From: DASYQD01 sp036005845
Lineage (GTDB): Bacteria; Acidobacteriota; Thermoanaerobaculia; Multivoradales; JAIOJS01
Assembly (NCBI GenBank): GCA_036005845.1
Contig: DASYQD010000082.1
Span: 1-64,000 of the forward strand
Direction of reading: 5' to 3'
DNA length: 64,000 nt
Numbering within the stretch: the stretch's first letter is position 1; each line of letters opens with the position of its first letter. The position numbers and the translations under genes were made by a program. The notes beneath the pieces were generated by a model, which was given only the letters and a program-made list of their open reading frames with translations, did no database searches and was not told the origin of the DNA. This document shows positions 25,502-34,267 of the stretch, in pieces.

Positions 25502-25512
25502 CGGTCGTTGAC
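25497..25512. promoter_or_regulatory. TetR operator 2 (GTCAAC-N4-GTTGAC)
   Basis: Second perfect palindrome, GTCAAC-GGTC-GTTGAC, with the same half-sites and spacing as operator 1 and 29 bp away centre to centre. It overlaps the -35 hexamer. Confidence 0.8.
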
Positions 25513-25537
25513 TTGCAGAGTCCCCTAGCCGCGCTGG

Positions 25538-25999
25538 TCAGAACAGGAAGGGCACGACGCGCCTGGTGCGCGCCGCATACGCCGCGTACTCGGGGTAGCG
25601 CGCTTTCACCAGCCGCTCCTCGAGGAACATGCGGACGGCGAGCCCGAGCGCTACCAGGCCGCCGGCGAGGAGCGCGTTCCACGTGCGGTGGCACGCCACC
25701 GCCGCCGCCACGAAGTAGAGGATCGCGGCGTAGATCGGGTGGCGCCACCAGCGGTAAGGACCGGAGGTGACCAGCCCGCCCGCGGTCGGCGCGGCGCCGG
25801 CGTGGAAGCTGCGGCGGCCGAAGGTGAGGCGCGCCCACACCATCAACATCACCGCCAGCGCCTGCACGACGATGCCGAGCGGATGCCGGCAGAGGACCGC
25901 CTGCTGGAAGGCGAGCCAGGCGATGCCGGCGACGGCCACCGCGAAGCCCAAGAGCGAGAGCGGATCGGCGCCGCGCGCGGATGTGGAGTTGTCGTCCAT
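25538..25999 (-). CDS. Isoprenylcysteine carboxyl methyltransferase (ICMT)-like membrane protein
   Basis: 153 residues with four hydrophobic segments. TSGPYRWWRHPIYAAIL and the C-terminal EERLVKARYPEYAAYAARTRRVVPFLF are the two conserved stretches of the ICMT/phospholipid methyltransferase family, where the SAM-binding His/Glu residues lie. Bacterial members have varied or unknown substrates. The ATG at 25999 coincides with the predicted transcription start of TAGGCT (26011-26006). It sits behind the TetR gene on the same strand, but 74 bp away and with its own promoter. Confidence 0.85.
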   Translation of the reverse strand: MDDNSTSARGADPLSLLGFAVAVAGIAWLAFQQAVLCRHPLGIVVQALAVMLMVWARLTFGRRSFHAGAAPTAGGLVTSGPYRWWRHPIYAAILYFVAAAVACHRTWNALLAGGLVALGLAVRMFLEERLVKARYPEYAAYAARTRRVVPFLF

Positions 26000-26005
26000 C
26001 GCCGT

Positions 26006-26011
26006 AGCCTA
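26006..26011 (-). promoter_or_regulatory. -10 element of the ICMT-like gene (leaderless)
   Basis: TAGGCT on the minus strand; the predicted start falls exactly on the ATG at 25999. No Shine-Dalgarno. Confidence 0.5.
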
Positions 26012-26029
26012 CGCGCCAGACGGCGCTCC

Positions 26030-26089
26030 GATGCCGTCCAAGAGCATCCGATACCGTCCAAGCGCATCCGATGCCGTCCAGGAGCCCGC
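26030..26089. repeat. Three tandem 20-bp repeats
   Basis: GATGCCGTCCAAGAGCATCC and two variants (26030-26049, 26050-26069, 26070-26089), the third diverging at its end. They fill the divergent gap between the ICMT-like and epimerase-like genes. The 20-bp period is about two DNA turns, so repeats face the same side of the helix, which would suit cooperative protein binding; it is not a coding period. Confidence 0.85.
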
Positions 26090-26110
26090 GTGCTGCGTAC
26101 CTCCCTTGCA

Positions 26111-26773
26111 ATGGCTGCATCGCGCGTCTTCGTCGCCGGCGGCACCGGCTACCTCGGCCGCGCCGCGGCGCCGGCGCTGCTGGCGCGCGGTCTCCGCGTG
26201 ACGATGCTCGTGCGCCCCGGCTCCGAGAGCCGCGTGCCGCCAAGCGTCGAGACGGTCGCCGGCGACGCGCTCGACCCCGCCGCCTACGTGCACAGCCCCG
26301 ACGACACGCTGCTCCTCCTCGTCGGCACGCCGCACCCGGCGCCCTGGAAGGCGGCGCAGTTCGAGGCGGTCGACTTCGCCGCCGGCCGCGCGGCCGCCAG
26401 CGCGCTCGCCGCGCGACCGGCGCGCCACGTCGTCTACCTGAGCGTTGCCCATCCGGCGCCCGCCATGCACGCCTATTGGCGCGTGCGCGAGCGGGTCGAG
26501 GCGCTGCTCGCCGCGACCGCCGTGCCGGCGACGTTCCTGCGCCCCTGGTACGTGCTCGGGCCCGGCCATCGCTGGGCCGTCCTGCTGCAGCCCTTCTACT
26601 GGCTGGCCGAGCTCGTGCCGGCGAGCCGCGAGACGGCGCGGCGGCTCGGCCTCGTGACGCTGCCGCAGATGGTGGGAGCCCTCGTAGAAGCGGTGGAGCA
26701 TCCGCCGCCGAGCGGCACCCGCGTCGTCGAGGTGCCGCAGATCCGCGCCGCCGGGCTCGCGGCCGGTGCTTGA
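26111..26773 (+). CDS. NAD(P)-binding epimerase-like protein (atypical SDR)
   Basis: 220 residues. VFVAGGTGYLGRAA (about 5-18) is a complete GxxGxxG dinucleotide-binding motif. HVVYLSVAHPAP (about 104-115) is the usual strand-4 segment, but the YxxxK catalytic pair is not evident; MHAYWRVRERVEALLA follows where it would be. This fits the NmrA/TDP-fucosamine-like atypical SDRs, which can be sensors or reductases. The ATG at 26111 begins the Rossmann strand. It is monocistronic and convergent with the VOC gene. Confidence 0.8.
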   Translation: MAASRVFVAGGTGYLGRAAAPALLARGLRVTMLVRPGSESRVPPSVETVAGDALDPAAYVHSPDDTLLLLVGTPHPAPWKAAQFEAVDFAAGRAAASALAARPARHVVYLSVAHPAPAMHAYWRVRERVEALLAATAVPATFLRPWYVLGPGHRWAVLLQPFYWLAELVPASRETARRLGLVTLPQMVGALVEAVEHPPPSGTRVVEVPQIRAAGLAAGA

Positions 26774-26809
26774 GCCGATTCGCCGCGAGCCCCGTCTACG
26801 GTTCGTTCG

Positions 26810-27238
26810 TCAGCCGGTCTTGACGTCGCTCATCAGCACCAGCATGTTGCGCTCGGGGTCGTGGAAGAAGGCCATCCACAGCTCGCCGCCCGGGTAGCGG
26901 TGGACGACGTGCGGCTTGCCGTCGAAGGTGATGCCGCGCGTCAAGAGCGCCGCGTGGGCGGCGGCGATGTCGGCGACGTCGAGGTAGAGGATGGAGCCGT
27001 GCGCGTCCTCGACACCCTTCTCGGGCAGCGACAGCATCAGCCGCACGCCGCCGAGGTCGAAGAAGCTCATCCCCGGCGCCGCGAAGAGGAAGCGCAGGCC
27101 GAGCACGTCGCGGTAGAACGCCGTCATCGCCTCGAGGTCCTGCACCGCCACGCCGAGCTGGCCCAAGCCACGGATCTGCGCCCCAGTCCCTCCGTTCGGC
27201 TTCTCGTCCGCTCCCGCCGTCGCTTCGTCTGACGTCAT
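26810..27238 (-). CDS. VOC superfamily (glyoxalase/dioxygenase-fold) protein
   Basis: 142 residues. Two beta-alpha-beta-beta-beta modules: LGQLGVAVQDLEAMTAFYRDVLGL with SFFDLGGVRLMLS, then ILYLDVADIAAAHAALLTRG with LWMAFFHDPERNMLVLMS. FHDPERN is the typical VOC end. It is of the size of glyoxalase I/bleomycin-resistance proteins; the reaction is unknown. The ATG is preceded by GGGAGGCAGG. It is divergent from the MarR gene across an 80-bp gap with a palindrome, so MarR may control it. Confidence 0.88.
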   Translation of the reverse strand: MTSDEATAGADEKPNGGTGAQIRGLGQLGVAVQDLEAMTAFYRDVLGLRFLFAAPGMSFFDLGGVRLMLSLPEKGVEDAHGSILYLDVADIAAAHAALLTRGITFDGKPHVVHRYPGGELWMAFFHDPERNMLVLMSDVKTG

Positions 27239-27257
27239 GGCCTGCCTCCCGTCTCGG

Positions 27258-27286
27258 TTGTGTGCCGCCGCGGCTTGGTCTAGAAT
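27258..27286 (+). promoter_or_regulatory. Promoter of the MarR gene
   Basis: TTGTGT (27258-27263), 17-bp spacer, TAGAAT (27281-27286). Predicted start about 27293, leaving a 26-nt leader with TAGGAG before the GTG. Confidence 0.5.
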
Positions 27287-27289
27287 ATT

Positions 27290-27301
27290 GCTTAGCTAAG
27301 C
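27290..27301. promoter_or_regulatory. Palindrome at the MarR/VOC divergent promoter (probable MarR operator)
   Basis: GCTTAGCTAAGC, a perfect 12-bp palindrome in the only AT-rich patch of the region, covering the predicted MarR transcription start. MarR proteins bind such short palindromes; half-site TTAG is repeated just downstream. Confidence 0.6.
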
Positions 27302-27318
27302 TAACTATAGGAGCAGCC

Positions 27319-27765
27319 GTGGCCCGTCGTCAAGCCCCCAACCGCGCCGCCGAGGATCTCGCCCAGCGCCTTCACGCCGCGGCCATCCACCTGCTGCGCC
27401 GGCTGCGCGCCGAGGACGACGCTTCGGGGCTTACCGCGCCGCGGCTCTCGGCCCTCTCGGTCCTCGTCTTCGGCGGCCCACGCTCGATCGGCGAGCTGGC
27501 CGCCGCCGAGCAGGTGCGCCCGCCCACCATCTCGCGCCTGGTGCGCGAGCTCGAGCGCGACGGGCTCGTGCGCCGCGAGGCGGACGCGGGAGACGCCCGC
27601 ATCCAGCGCGTCCACGCCACCCCTGCCGGCGAAGCGCTCCTCGCCGCCGGCCGCGCCCGCCGCGTGGCGCGTCTCGCCGCCTCGCTCGCCGCGCTGCCCG
27701 CCGCGCAGCGGCGACTCTTGGCGCAGGCGGCGCCGCTCCTCGAAGTCCTGGCGCGACCGGACTAG
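27319..27765 (+). CDS. MarR-family transcriptional regulator
   Basis: 148 residues. The winged helix is clear: SIGELAAAEQVRPPTISRLVRELERDGLVRREADAGDARIQRVHATPAGEALL, with the wing Asp-Arg type residues (DAGDARIQRV). Flanking helices provide the dimer interface. The GTG at 27319 is preferred over one at 27262 because TAGGAGCAGCC precedes it. It is probably the repressor of itself and the divergent VOC gene. Confidence 0.9.
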   Translation: MARRQAPNRAAEDLAQRLHAAAIHLLRRLRAEDDASGLTAPRLSALSVLVFGGPRSIGELAAAEQVRPPTISRLVRELERDGLVRREADAGDARIQRVHATPAGEALLAAGRARRVARLAASLAALPAAQRRLLAQAAPLLEVLARPD

Positions 27766-27904
27766 CCGCTGCCGAACACCAATCTCGGCCCCGTTCGCGC
27801 GCCGCTCGGCCCGCATCGGTGCCGCGGACCTCGCCGCTCCCGCCATTCGCCGTCTGCCCGCCGCCGTTGGGCGATATTGTCTCGCCGCCCAGCCGCATCG
27901 CCCG

Positions 27905-27910
27905 TACCCT
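27905..27910 (+). promoter_or_regulatory. -10 element of the MacA-like gene (short leader)
   Basis: TACCCT; predicted start about 27917, four bases before the ATG at 27921. A weak GAGG lies between, so initiation could be leaderless. Confidence 0.4.
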
Positions 27911-27920
27911 CGAGGCAGCC

Positions 27921-29200
27921 ATGAACGATCCCCGTCCCGCCGAGCACCCTTCCACGCCGCCGCCGGTTTCTCCGCCCCGATTGGCGCGGCTCGACGACCT
28001 GCGCATCGACCGCGGTGACGAGCGGCCGCGGCGCCGCCTGTGGCCGTGGATCGTCACCGTCGTCGTGCTGCTGCTCGTCGCCGCCGTCGCCATCCCGCTG
28101 CTCGCGCCGCGCGCGCCGGAGGTGAAGGTGGCGCCCGCGGCCGAGGTCGCCACCACCGCCGGCGGCGCCACCACCGTGCTCAACGCCTCCGGCTACGTCA
28201 CCGCGCGCCGGCAGGCCACCGTCTCGTCGAAGGTCACCGGCAAGGTCACCGAGGTGCTCGTCGAGGAGGGCACGCAGGTCGCCGAGGGCCAGCTCGTCGC
28301 CCGCATCGACGCCGCCATCCCCGAGGCCTCGCGACGCCTCGGCGAGTCGCAGGTGCAGGCCGCCGCGGCGGCGCGCGAGGAGACTCGCGTCCGCATCGCG
28401 CAGGCGAAGCTCGACCTCCACCGTCAGCAGGAGCTGGCCAAGCAAGGCTTCACCTCGCAGGCCGAGGTCGACCGCGCGAGCCACGACCTCAAGGCGCTCG
28501 AGGCTCGCCTCGCCACGCAGCAGCAAGACCTGCAGGTGACCCAGCGCTCGCTGGCCCTGCGCCGCCAGGACGTCGCCGATACCGAGATCCGCGCCCCGTT
28601 CGCCGGCGTCGTCACCAGCAAGAACGCGCAGCCCGGCGAGATGATCTCGCCGATGTCCGCGGGCGGCGGCTTCACCCGCACCGGCATCTGCACCCTCGTC
28701 GACATGAGCTCGCTCGAGTTCGAGGTCGACGTCAACGAGGCCTACATCAACCGCGTGCGGCCGGGGCAGCCGGCCGAGGGCGTGCTCGATGCCTACCCCG
28801 ACTGGCGCATCGCCGCCCACGTCATCACCATCGTGCCCACCGCCGACCGCCAGAAGGCGACGGTGATGGTGCGCATCGCCATCGACGTCAAGGACCCGCG
28901 CATCCTTCCCGACATGGGAGTCAAGGTGTCGTTCGTCGAGCCGCAGCGTGCCGGCGCGCCGGTGCAGCGCGCGGTGACGGTGCCGAAGTCTGCCCTGCGC
29001 CGGGAGGGCGAGCAGGACGTCGTGCTCGTCGTCAACGGCGAGGGCCGGCTGGAGCGCCGCGCCGTGCAGGTCGCCGAGACGGTCGGCGACACGGCGAAGC
29101 TCACCGCCGGTCTCAGCCCCCGCGAACGGGTGGTGGTCGACGGCCTTGCAACGTTGAAGGAGGGCGACCGCGTGCGCGTCGCCGAAGGAGACCAGACGCC

Positions 29201-29204
<4 letters not shown>
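27921..29204 (+). CDS. MacA/HlyD-like periplasmic adaptor
   Basis: 427 residues. Cytosolic Pro/Arg-rich start, one membrane anchor (about 42-62, WIVTVVVLLLVAAVAIPLL), lipoyl half-motifs (GKVTEVLVEEGTQVAEGQLVARID and APFAGVVTSKNAQPGEMI) separated by a helical hairpin of about 80 residues, then beta-barrel and membrane-proximal domains (KSALRREGEQDVVLVV...). It is the adaptor of the ATPase/FtsX-like exporter encoded downstream; its stop overlaps the ATPase ATG. No outer-membrane channel gene is nearby, so it may share the TolC at 23105 or another. Confidence 0.92.
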
Positions 29205-29938
<734 letters not shown>

Positions 29939-29966
29939 GCGTCCGGGGTGCAACGGTGGGCTGGGC

Positions 29967-30076
29967 GGGGGCGCCCCCTGCCCCAGGAGGGGCAGGGGGT
30001 CGGGGGGACAGGGGTGAGATGAAACATAGGGGCGGGGGTTGGGTGGGTGGTGGCAGCGGGCTTTGCCCGCGGGGGT
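29967..30076 (+). repeat. Dispersed two-hairpin element, copy 1
   Basis: About 110 bp. Hairpin 1: CCCCCTGCCCC-AGGA-GGGGCAGGGGG. Then a G-rich linker (TCGGGGGGACAGGGGTGAG...GGGTTGGGTGGGTGG) and hairpin 2: GCGGGC-TTT-GCCCGC. The copies at 48451 and 54483 are in the opposite orientation and align along the whole length. Here it lies inside an operon between ATPase and permease, and its 3' end supplies GGGGGTGGG just before the permease ATG. Confidence 0.85.
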
Positions 30077-30080
30077 GGGC

Positions 30081-31235
30081 ATGACGCGCGCCGGCCTGCT
30101 CGCCTCGGGCTTCCGCCGCCACAAGCTGCGGCTCGTGCTCACCGGCCTCTCGATCGTCGTCGCCTTCCTGCTCTTCTCCTACCTGGTGGCGATCCGCAAG
30201 GCGTTCGAGATGGGCGTCGACGTGGCGGGCGCCGACCGCATGATGGTGCGCCACAGCGTCTCCATCATCCAGTCGCTGCCGGCGAGCTACGAAGCCGAGA
30301 TCGAGCGCGTGCCGGGCGTCGTCGACGCCACGCCGCTGTCGTGGTTCGGCGGCATCTACCAGGACCCCAAGAACTTCATCGCCCAGTTCCCGGTCAAGCC
30401 CGAGGAGTACCTGGCGATGTACCCGGAGTTCAAGCTGCCGGCTGATCAGAAAGCTGCCTGGCTGCGCACCCGCACGGGCGCCATCGCCGGCCGCACCATC
30501 GCCACCAAGTACGGCTGGAAGGTCGGCGACCGCATCCCCATCCAGGCGACGGTGTGGCGGCCGAAGGGCGGCGGCACGACCTGGGACTTCGATCTGGTGG
30601 GGATCTACGACGGCAAGGAGAAGGAAACCGACACCACGCAGTTCCTCTTCCGCCAGGACTTCTTCGAGGAGAACAAGTCGTTCGGCCAGGGCCGCATCGG
30701 CTGGTACGCCATCCGGATCAAGGACCCCTCGCGCGCCGCCGACGTGGCCAAGGCGATCGACGAGCACTTCGTCAACTCGCCGTCCGCCACCAAGACCGAG
30801 ACCGAGGGCGCCATGGCGCAGGGTTTCGCCAACCAGGTGGGCAACATCGGCCTGATCATCGTCGCCATCCTCACCGCCGTCTTCTTCATCATCATGGTCG
30901 TCGTCGGCAACACCATGGCGCAGTCGGTGCGCGAACGCACGCAGGAGATCGGCGTGCTCAAGGCGCTGGGCTTCAGCAACGGCGGCGTGCTGGCGCTGGT
31001 GCTCGGCGAGTCGCTGCTCCTCGCCGGCATCGCCGGCGGCATCGGCCTGCTGATGGGCTACGGCCTGGTGTCGCGCGGCGACCCGACCAACGGCTTCCTG
31101 CCCATCTTCTTCTTCCCACCCAAGGACCTGATCCTGGGCGCGGCGCTCATCGTCGCCCTCGGCCTGCTCACCGGCCTGCTGCCGGCGCTGCAGGCGATGC
31201 GGCTGCGCACCGTCGACGCGCTGAGGAGGGGCTGA
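30081..31235 (+). CDS. FtsX-like ABC exporter permease 1
   Basis: 384 residues in the MacB-type layout: one N-terminal TM (about 17-39), a large periplasmic domain (about 40-245) and three C-terminal TM segments with VGNTMAQSVRERTQEIGVLKALGFSNGGVLALVLGES, the FtsX coupling segment. The ATG at 30081 follows the dispersed element, whose end provides a G-rich ribosome-binding stretch. The second permease begins 2 bp after its stop. Confidence 0.92.
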   Translation: MTRAGLLASGFRRHKLRLVLTGLSIVVAFLLFSYLVAIRKAFEMGVDVAGADRMMVRHSVSIIQSLPASYEAEIERVPGVVDATPLSWFGGIYQDPKNFIAQFPVKPEEYLAMYPEFKLPADQKAAWLRTRTGAIAGRTIATKYGWKVGDRIPIQATVWRPKGGGTTWDFDLVGIYDGKEKETDTTQFLFRQDFFEENKSFGQGRIGWYAIRIKDPSRAADVAKAIDEHFVNSPSATKTETEGAMAQGFANQVGNIGLIIVAILTAVFFIIMVVVGNTMAQSVRERTQEIGVLKALGFSNGGVLALVLGESLLLAGIAGGIGLLMGYGLVSRGDPTNGFLPIFFFPPKDLILGAALIVALGLLTGLLPALQAMRLRTVDALRRG

Positions 31236-31237
31236 CC

Positions 31238-32437
31238 ATGTTCCGCTGGCTGTCGCAGATCGGCACCCTCACCACCTTCAACCTGCGCACGCTGCCGCAA
31301 CGCCCGGGATCGGTCGCCGCCTCGCTCGTCGGCATGGCCGGCGTCGTCGCGGTGCTCGTCGGCGTGCTGTCGATCCAGCAGGGCTTCGCGAAGACGCTCG
31401 AGGCGACCGGGTCCCCGGACACCGCCTTCGTGCTGCGCGGCGGCGCCGACGGCGAGATGATGTCGATCGTCACCCGCGACGACGCGCGCCTCATCGGCGA
31501 GGCGCCGGGCATCGCCAAGGGAACCGTCGAAGGAGCCGCGACGCCGCTGGTGTCGCCCGAGCTCTTCGTCGTCATCGGCCTGCCCAAGAAGACCACCGGC
31601 ACCGACGCCAACGTGCCGCTCCGCGGCGTCGTCCCGGCGGCGTTCGGCGTCCACGACAGGGTGAAGATCGTCGAAGGGCGCAATTTCGCCTGGGGGCGCA
31701 ACGAGGTGATCGTCGGCCGCGCCGCGCAGGGGCAGTTCCGCGGCCTCGAGGTGGGCAAGACGTTGAACTTGGGCCAGAACCAGTGGCAGATCGTCGGCGC
31801 CTTCACCGCCGACGGCGGCCTCTCCGAGTCGGAGATCTGGACCGACGCCGCGGTGCTGCAGCCGGCCTATCGCCGCGGCACCACCTACCAGTCGGTGAAG
31901 GTGAAGCTCGCCTCGGTGGGCAGCTTCCAGCCCTTCAAGGATGCGCTCACCAGGAACCCGCAGCTCGACGTCAAGGTACAGCGCGAGACCGAGTTCTACG
32001 CCGGCCAGTCGCGCGGCATGACGCGGCTCATCATGTCGCTGGGCGTCATCATCGGCGTGCTGATGGGGCTCGGCGCGGTGTTCGGCGCCCTCATCACTAT
32101 GTACACGGCGGTGGCGACCCGCACGCGCGAGATCGCCACCCTGCGCGCGCTCGGCTTCGGCCGAGTGCCGGTGCTGCTCTCGGTCGTCGGCGAGTCGCTC
32201 GCCATCGCCGCGCTCGGCGGCGCGCTCGGCGCGCTGGGCGCCTACCTCGCCTTCGACGGCTTCGAGACGGCGACGATCAACTGGCAGAGCTTCAGCCAGG
32301 TGGCGTTCGCGTTTCGTGTCGGCCCCGCGTTGCTCGCGCTTGGTGTTCTTTACGCGCTGGCGCTAGGGCTTGTCGGTGGCCTCTTTCCGGCGATTCGCGC
32401 GGCGCGGCTGCCGGTGGCCACGGCGTTGCGCGAATAG
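31238..32437 (+). CDS. FtsX-like ABC exporter permease 2
   Basis: 399 residues with the same topology: N-terminal TM (about 27-48), periplasmic domain, three C-terminal TM segments containing YTAVATRTREIATLRALGFGRVPVLLSVVGES. GAGGAGGGG lies before the ATG. Two distinct permease halves with one ATPase suggest a heterodimeric exporter. Substrate unknown (lipoprotein, lipid, peptide and macrolide transport all occur in this superfamily). Confidence 0.92.
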   Translation: MFRWLSQIGTLTTFNLRTLPQRPGSVAASLVGMAGVVAVLVGVLSIQQGFAKTLEATGSPDTAFVLRGGADGEMMSIVTRDDARLIGEAPGIAKGTVEGAATPLVSPELFVVIGLPKKTTGTDANVPLRGVVPAAFGVHDRVKIVEGRNFAWGRNEVIVGRAAQGQFRGLEVGKTLNLGQNQWQIVGAFTADGGLSESEIWTDAAVLQPAYRRGTTYQSVKVKLASVGSFQPFKDALTRNPQLDVKVQRETEFYAGQSRGMTRLIMSLGVIIGVLMGLGAVFGALITMYTAVATRTREIATLRALGFGRVPVLLSVVGESLAIAALGGALGALGAYLAFDGFETATINWQSFSQVAFAFRVGPALLALGVLYALALGLVGGLFPAIRAARLPVATALRE

Positions 32438-32477
32438 GCTCGTGGCATAGAATTCGCTCGACATATCCCGTAGAGAT

Positions 32478-32506
32478 TTGGCAGGAGCTGGCCGTTCGGC
32501 TAGACT
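32478..32506 (+). promoter_or_regulatory. Orphan promoter-like pair in a convergent gap
   Basis: TTGGCA (32478-32483), exactly 17-bp spacer, TAGACT (32501-32506). It points into the 3' end of the minus-strand gene at 32567. The only downstream ORF is eight codons (ATG at 32514). It could make a small or antisense RNA, or be chance. Confidence 0.35.
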
Positions 32507-32551
32507 GAAGACTATGCGCGGCACCGTAATCATCGGCTGAGAACCCAAGAC

Positions 32552-32575
32552 GGCCCTTCTCAGCTCTCAAGGGCC
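32552..32575. terminator. Possible bidirectional terminator hairpin between convergent genes
   Basis: GGCCCTT-(10 nt)-AAGGGCC, partly covering the stop codon of the minus-strand gene. Stem of seven pairs; only short T-runs flank it, so intrinsic termination is uncertain. Confidence 0.35.
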
Positions 32576-34012
32576 GGGAAGCGCCGGCTTCGCGACGCGC
32601 TCGAAGTAGCCGTGCACCGCGTCCGCAAGGGCCTGCTGGTTGCGGGCCTGCAACACGCGCAATGCCCCGCTGAACTCCGGCATGTTGCCGTGGAGTACGT
32701 AGATCTCCGGCCTCCCATACCACAGCTCGAGGGCGCGGTTGGACTCGAAGGCTAGTCCGCTTCCAAACAGCCGCAGGACGTGGATGTCGGTGTCCCAGAA
32801 TCGATCCGCCTCCCAGCGCCGGAACCCTTCGCGCAGCCTGTCGGCAGCAGCCGCCGCCGGTTCGGATGCCAGCACCCGCTCGAAGGTCGTGAAGGTGGCG
32901 CGGAATGGCATGGTGCCGAGCACGAGCTGGCGATCGGGGTAGCGCAAGTACTCGTCGGACCGCAAGAAGAAAGCCGTCCAAAGGCCGCCCGCGATATCCT
33001 CGCCGTCGCGGTCGCGAAAGAAGAAGGCGCCGATTGCGCGGTGCATGGCCGCCGCCGTCCGGTGCACCGTCATGAGGTGGTAGAAACAACGGCGGAAGCG
33101 CTCCTCCTCGTCGATCCTGCCTGCCTTTGCATCGAGATGAGCGGCGGTCAGCGCGAGGATCGCGGCGGCAACCCGGTTGTAGTAGCGCTCGCAGTACTGG
33201 TAGATGGTCGGCAGCATCAGCTTCAGGACCGCGCTACGCTCGGCCTCGAGCTGCGCGCGCTCGCGTAGCAGGCGGTCGTCCTCCGCGCGCTGCCGTTCGC
33301 GCTCCTCCTTCTCCTCCTGCTGCTGCTTCTCGCGCGCGGTCTTCTCGCTGTTCAACGAACGGTCGAAGAGCACTCCCGCTACCAGCAGGATGATCGGCAA
33401 CGCCAGGTCCTTGAGCGCCGAGAACAACCGCCGGAAGAACCGTGGTACCCGCGTCGCCAAGCTTTCGACTTCGACCGGACCGATGGCGAGGCCATCTTGG
33501 TCGATAGACCCGTTTGTCGGCTTCCATGCGAACAGCAGCATCGGTGCGAACTGCCCCGACCAGCCTTGCGCTCGCAAATCAGCGGTGACGATGGCGGTCT
33601 CACCTGCGCGTAGCGCCAGCGGCCATCGGCGCGGGTCCCGCACTCTGCCCGGCGGGCAAATGGGGATCGGCGGCTGCCCATCGCTCCAGCAGTTGTCGAC
33701 GGGCACAAAGCCCGGGGTCGACATCCCGGTAACCTGCAGGCTGTCGAGGCTCGTGGTGGCTCGGAACATCACCCAGAAGCGGAGACTCTCGCCTCTCGAG
33801 ATTCGGTTGGTGTCGACATACCCGCGCACCAGGAGCCCGGACCGCCGCAGCGCTTTCTCGGTGATCACCGCTCTTTGTACGTCCTCCCTGGGCTCTGCCC
33901 ACTCCTGGGCTAGCGCCCAGATGAAGAGCGTCGCCAGGACCATTGCTCCTGCCACGCGCTGCCATCGCGGCCGGCGCTCCCACCAGTTCCGCAAGTCCGC
34001 CCACAAGCTCAT
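32567..34012 (-). CDS. Membrane protein with coiled coil, unknown function
   Basis: 481 residues not matched to a known family. N-terminal TM (about 20-37) after a basic WWERRPRW start, an extracytoplasmic domain of about 160 residues (VRGYVDTNRISRGESLRFWVMFRATTS..., containing paired Cys in NCWSDGQPPIPICPPG), a second TM (about 205-225, LPIILLVAGVLFDRSL), then a charged coiled coil (about 228-265, rich in Glu, Arg and Gln) and a cytosolic alpha-helical domain to the end. This is a sensor- or scaffold-like layout. A TAGGAG site precedes the ATG. Composition is less GC-rich than neighbours. It stands alone between convergent and divergent units. Confidence 0.7.
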   Translation of the reverse strand: MSLWADLRNWWERRPRWQRVAGAMVLATLFIWALAQEWAEPREDVQRAVITEKALRRSGLLVRGYVDTNRISRGESLRFWVMFRATTSLDSLQVTGMSTPGFVPVDNCWSDGQPPIPICPPGRVRDPRRWPLALRAGETAIVTADLRAQGWSGQFAPMLLFAWKPTNGSIDQDGLAIGPVEVESLATRVPRFFRRLFSALKDLALPIILLVAGVLFDRSLNSEKTAREKQQQEEKEERERQRAEDDRLLRERAQLEAERSAVLKLMLPTIYQYCERYYNRVAAAILALTAAHLDAKAGRIDEEERFRRCFYHLMTVHRTAAAMHRAIGAFFFRDRDGEDIAGGLWTAFFLRSDEYLRYPDRQLVLGTMPFRATFTTFERVLASEPAAAAADRLREGFRRWEADRFWDTDIHVLRLFGSGLAFESNRALELWYGRPEIYVLHGNMPEFSGALRVLQARNQQALADAVHGYFERVAKPALPGP

Positions 34013-34108
34013 CGACAGGCTCCTATCGGAGCCGCCAGTCTTTCAGATTTTCAGTATGCTTGGCGGACCAGCCCGCCCAATCGTAGAGTCTTTGCGGAGG
34101 CTGCTCAT

Positions 34109-34267
34109 ATGGCCAGGACGTATGCACGACTCGGCAACGTCTGCCTCGGTATCTATCTGCTCTTGCAGGGTCTTGTGTTGCTGCTTGGGTTGTCGTTCGT
34201 CGGCCTGCCGATTCTGCTCGGCATCCTGGCGATCATTGCCGGCGTGCTGCTGATCGCGGGCCGGTAG
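34109..34267 (+). CDS. 52-residue hydrophobic membrane protein
   Basis: A short ORF, MARTYARLGNVCLGIYLLL and then two hydrophobic helices (about 12-28 and 30-51) ending LLIAGR. GGAGG lies about 7 nt before the ATG, and the hydrophobic pattern is too regular to be chance. It resembles the small membrane proteins that accompany LiaF-like genes. It precedes the LiaF-like pair by about 300 bp on the same strand. No function is known. Confidence 0.65.
   Translation: MARTYARLGNVCLGIYLLLQGLVLLLGLSFVGLPILLGILAIIAGVLLIAGR

Noticed and set aside
26098..26103. TACCTC as a leaderless -10 for the epimerase-like gene
   Set aside because: Position fits, but the hexamer lacks the final T, so the match is too weak.
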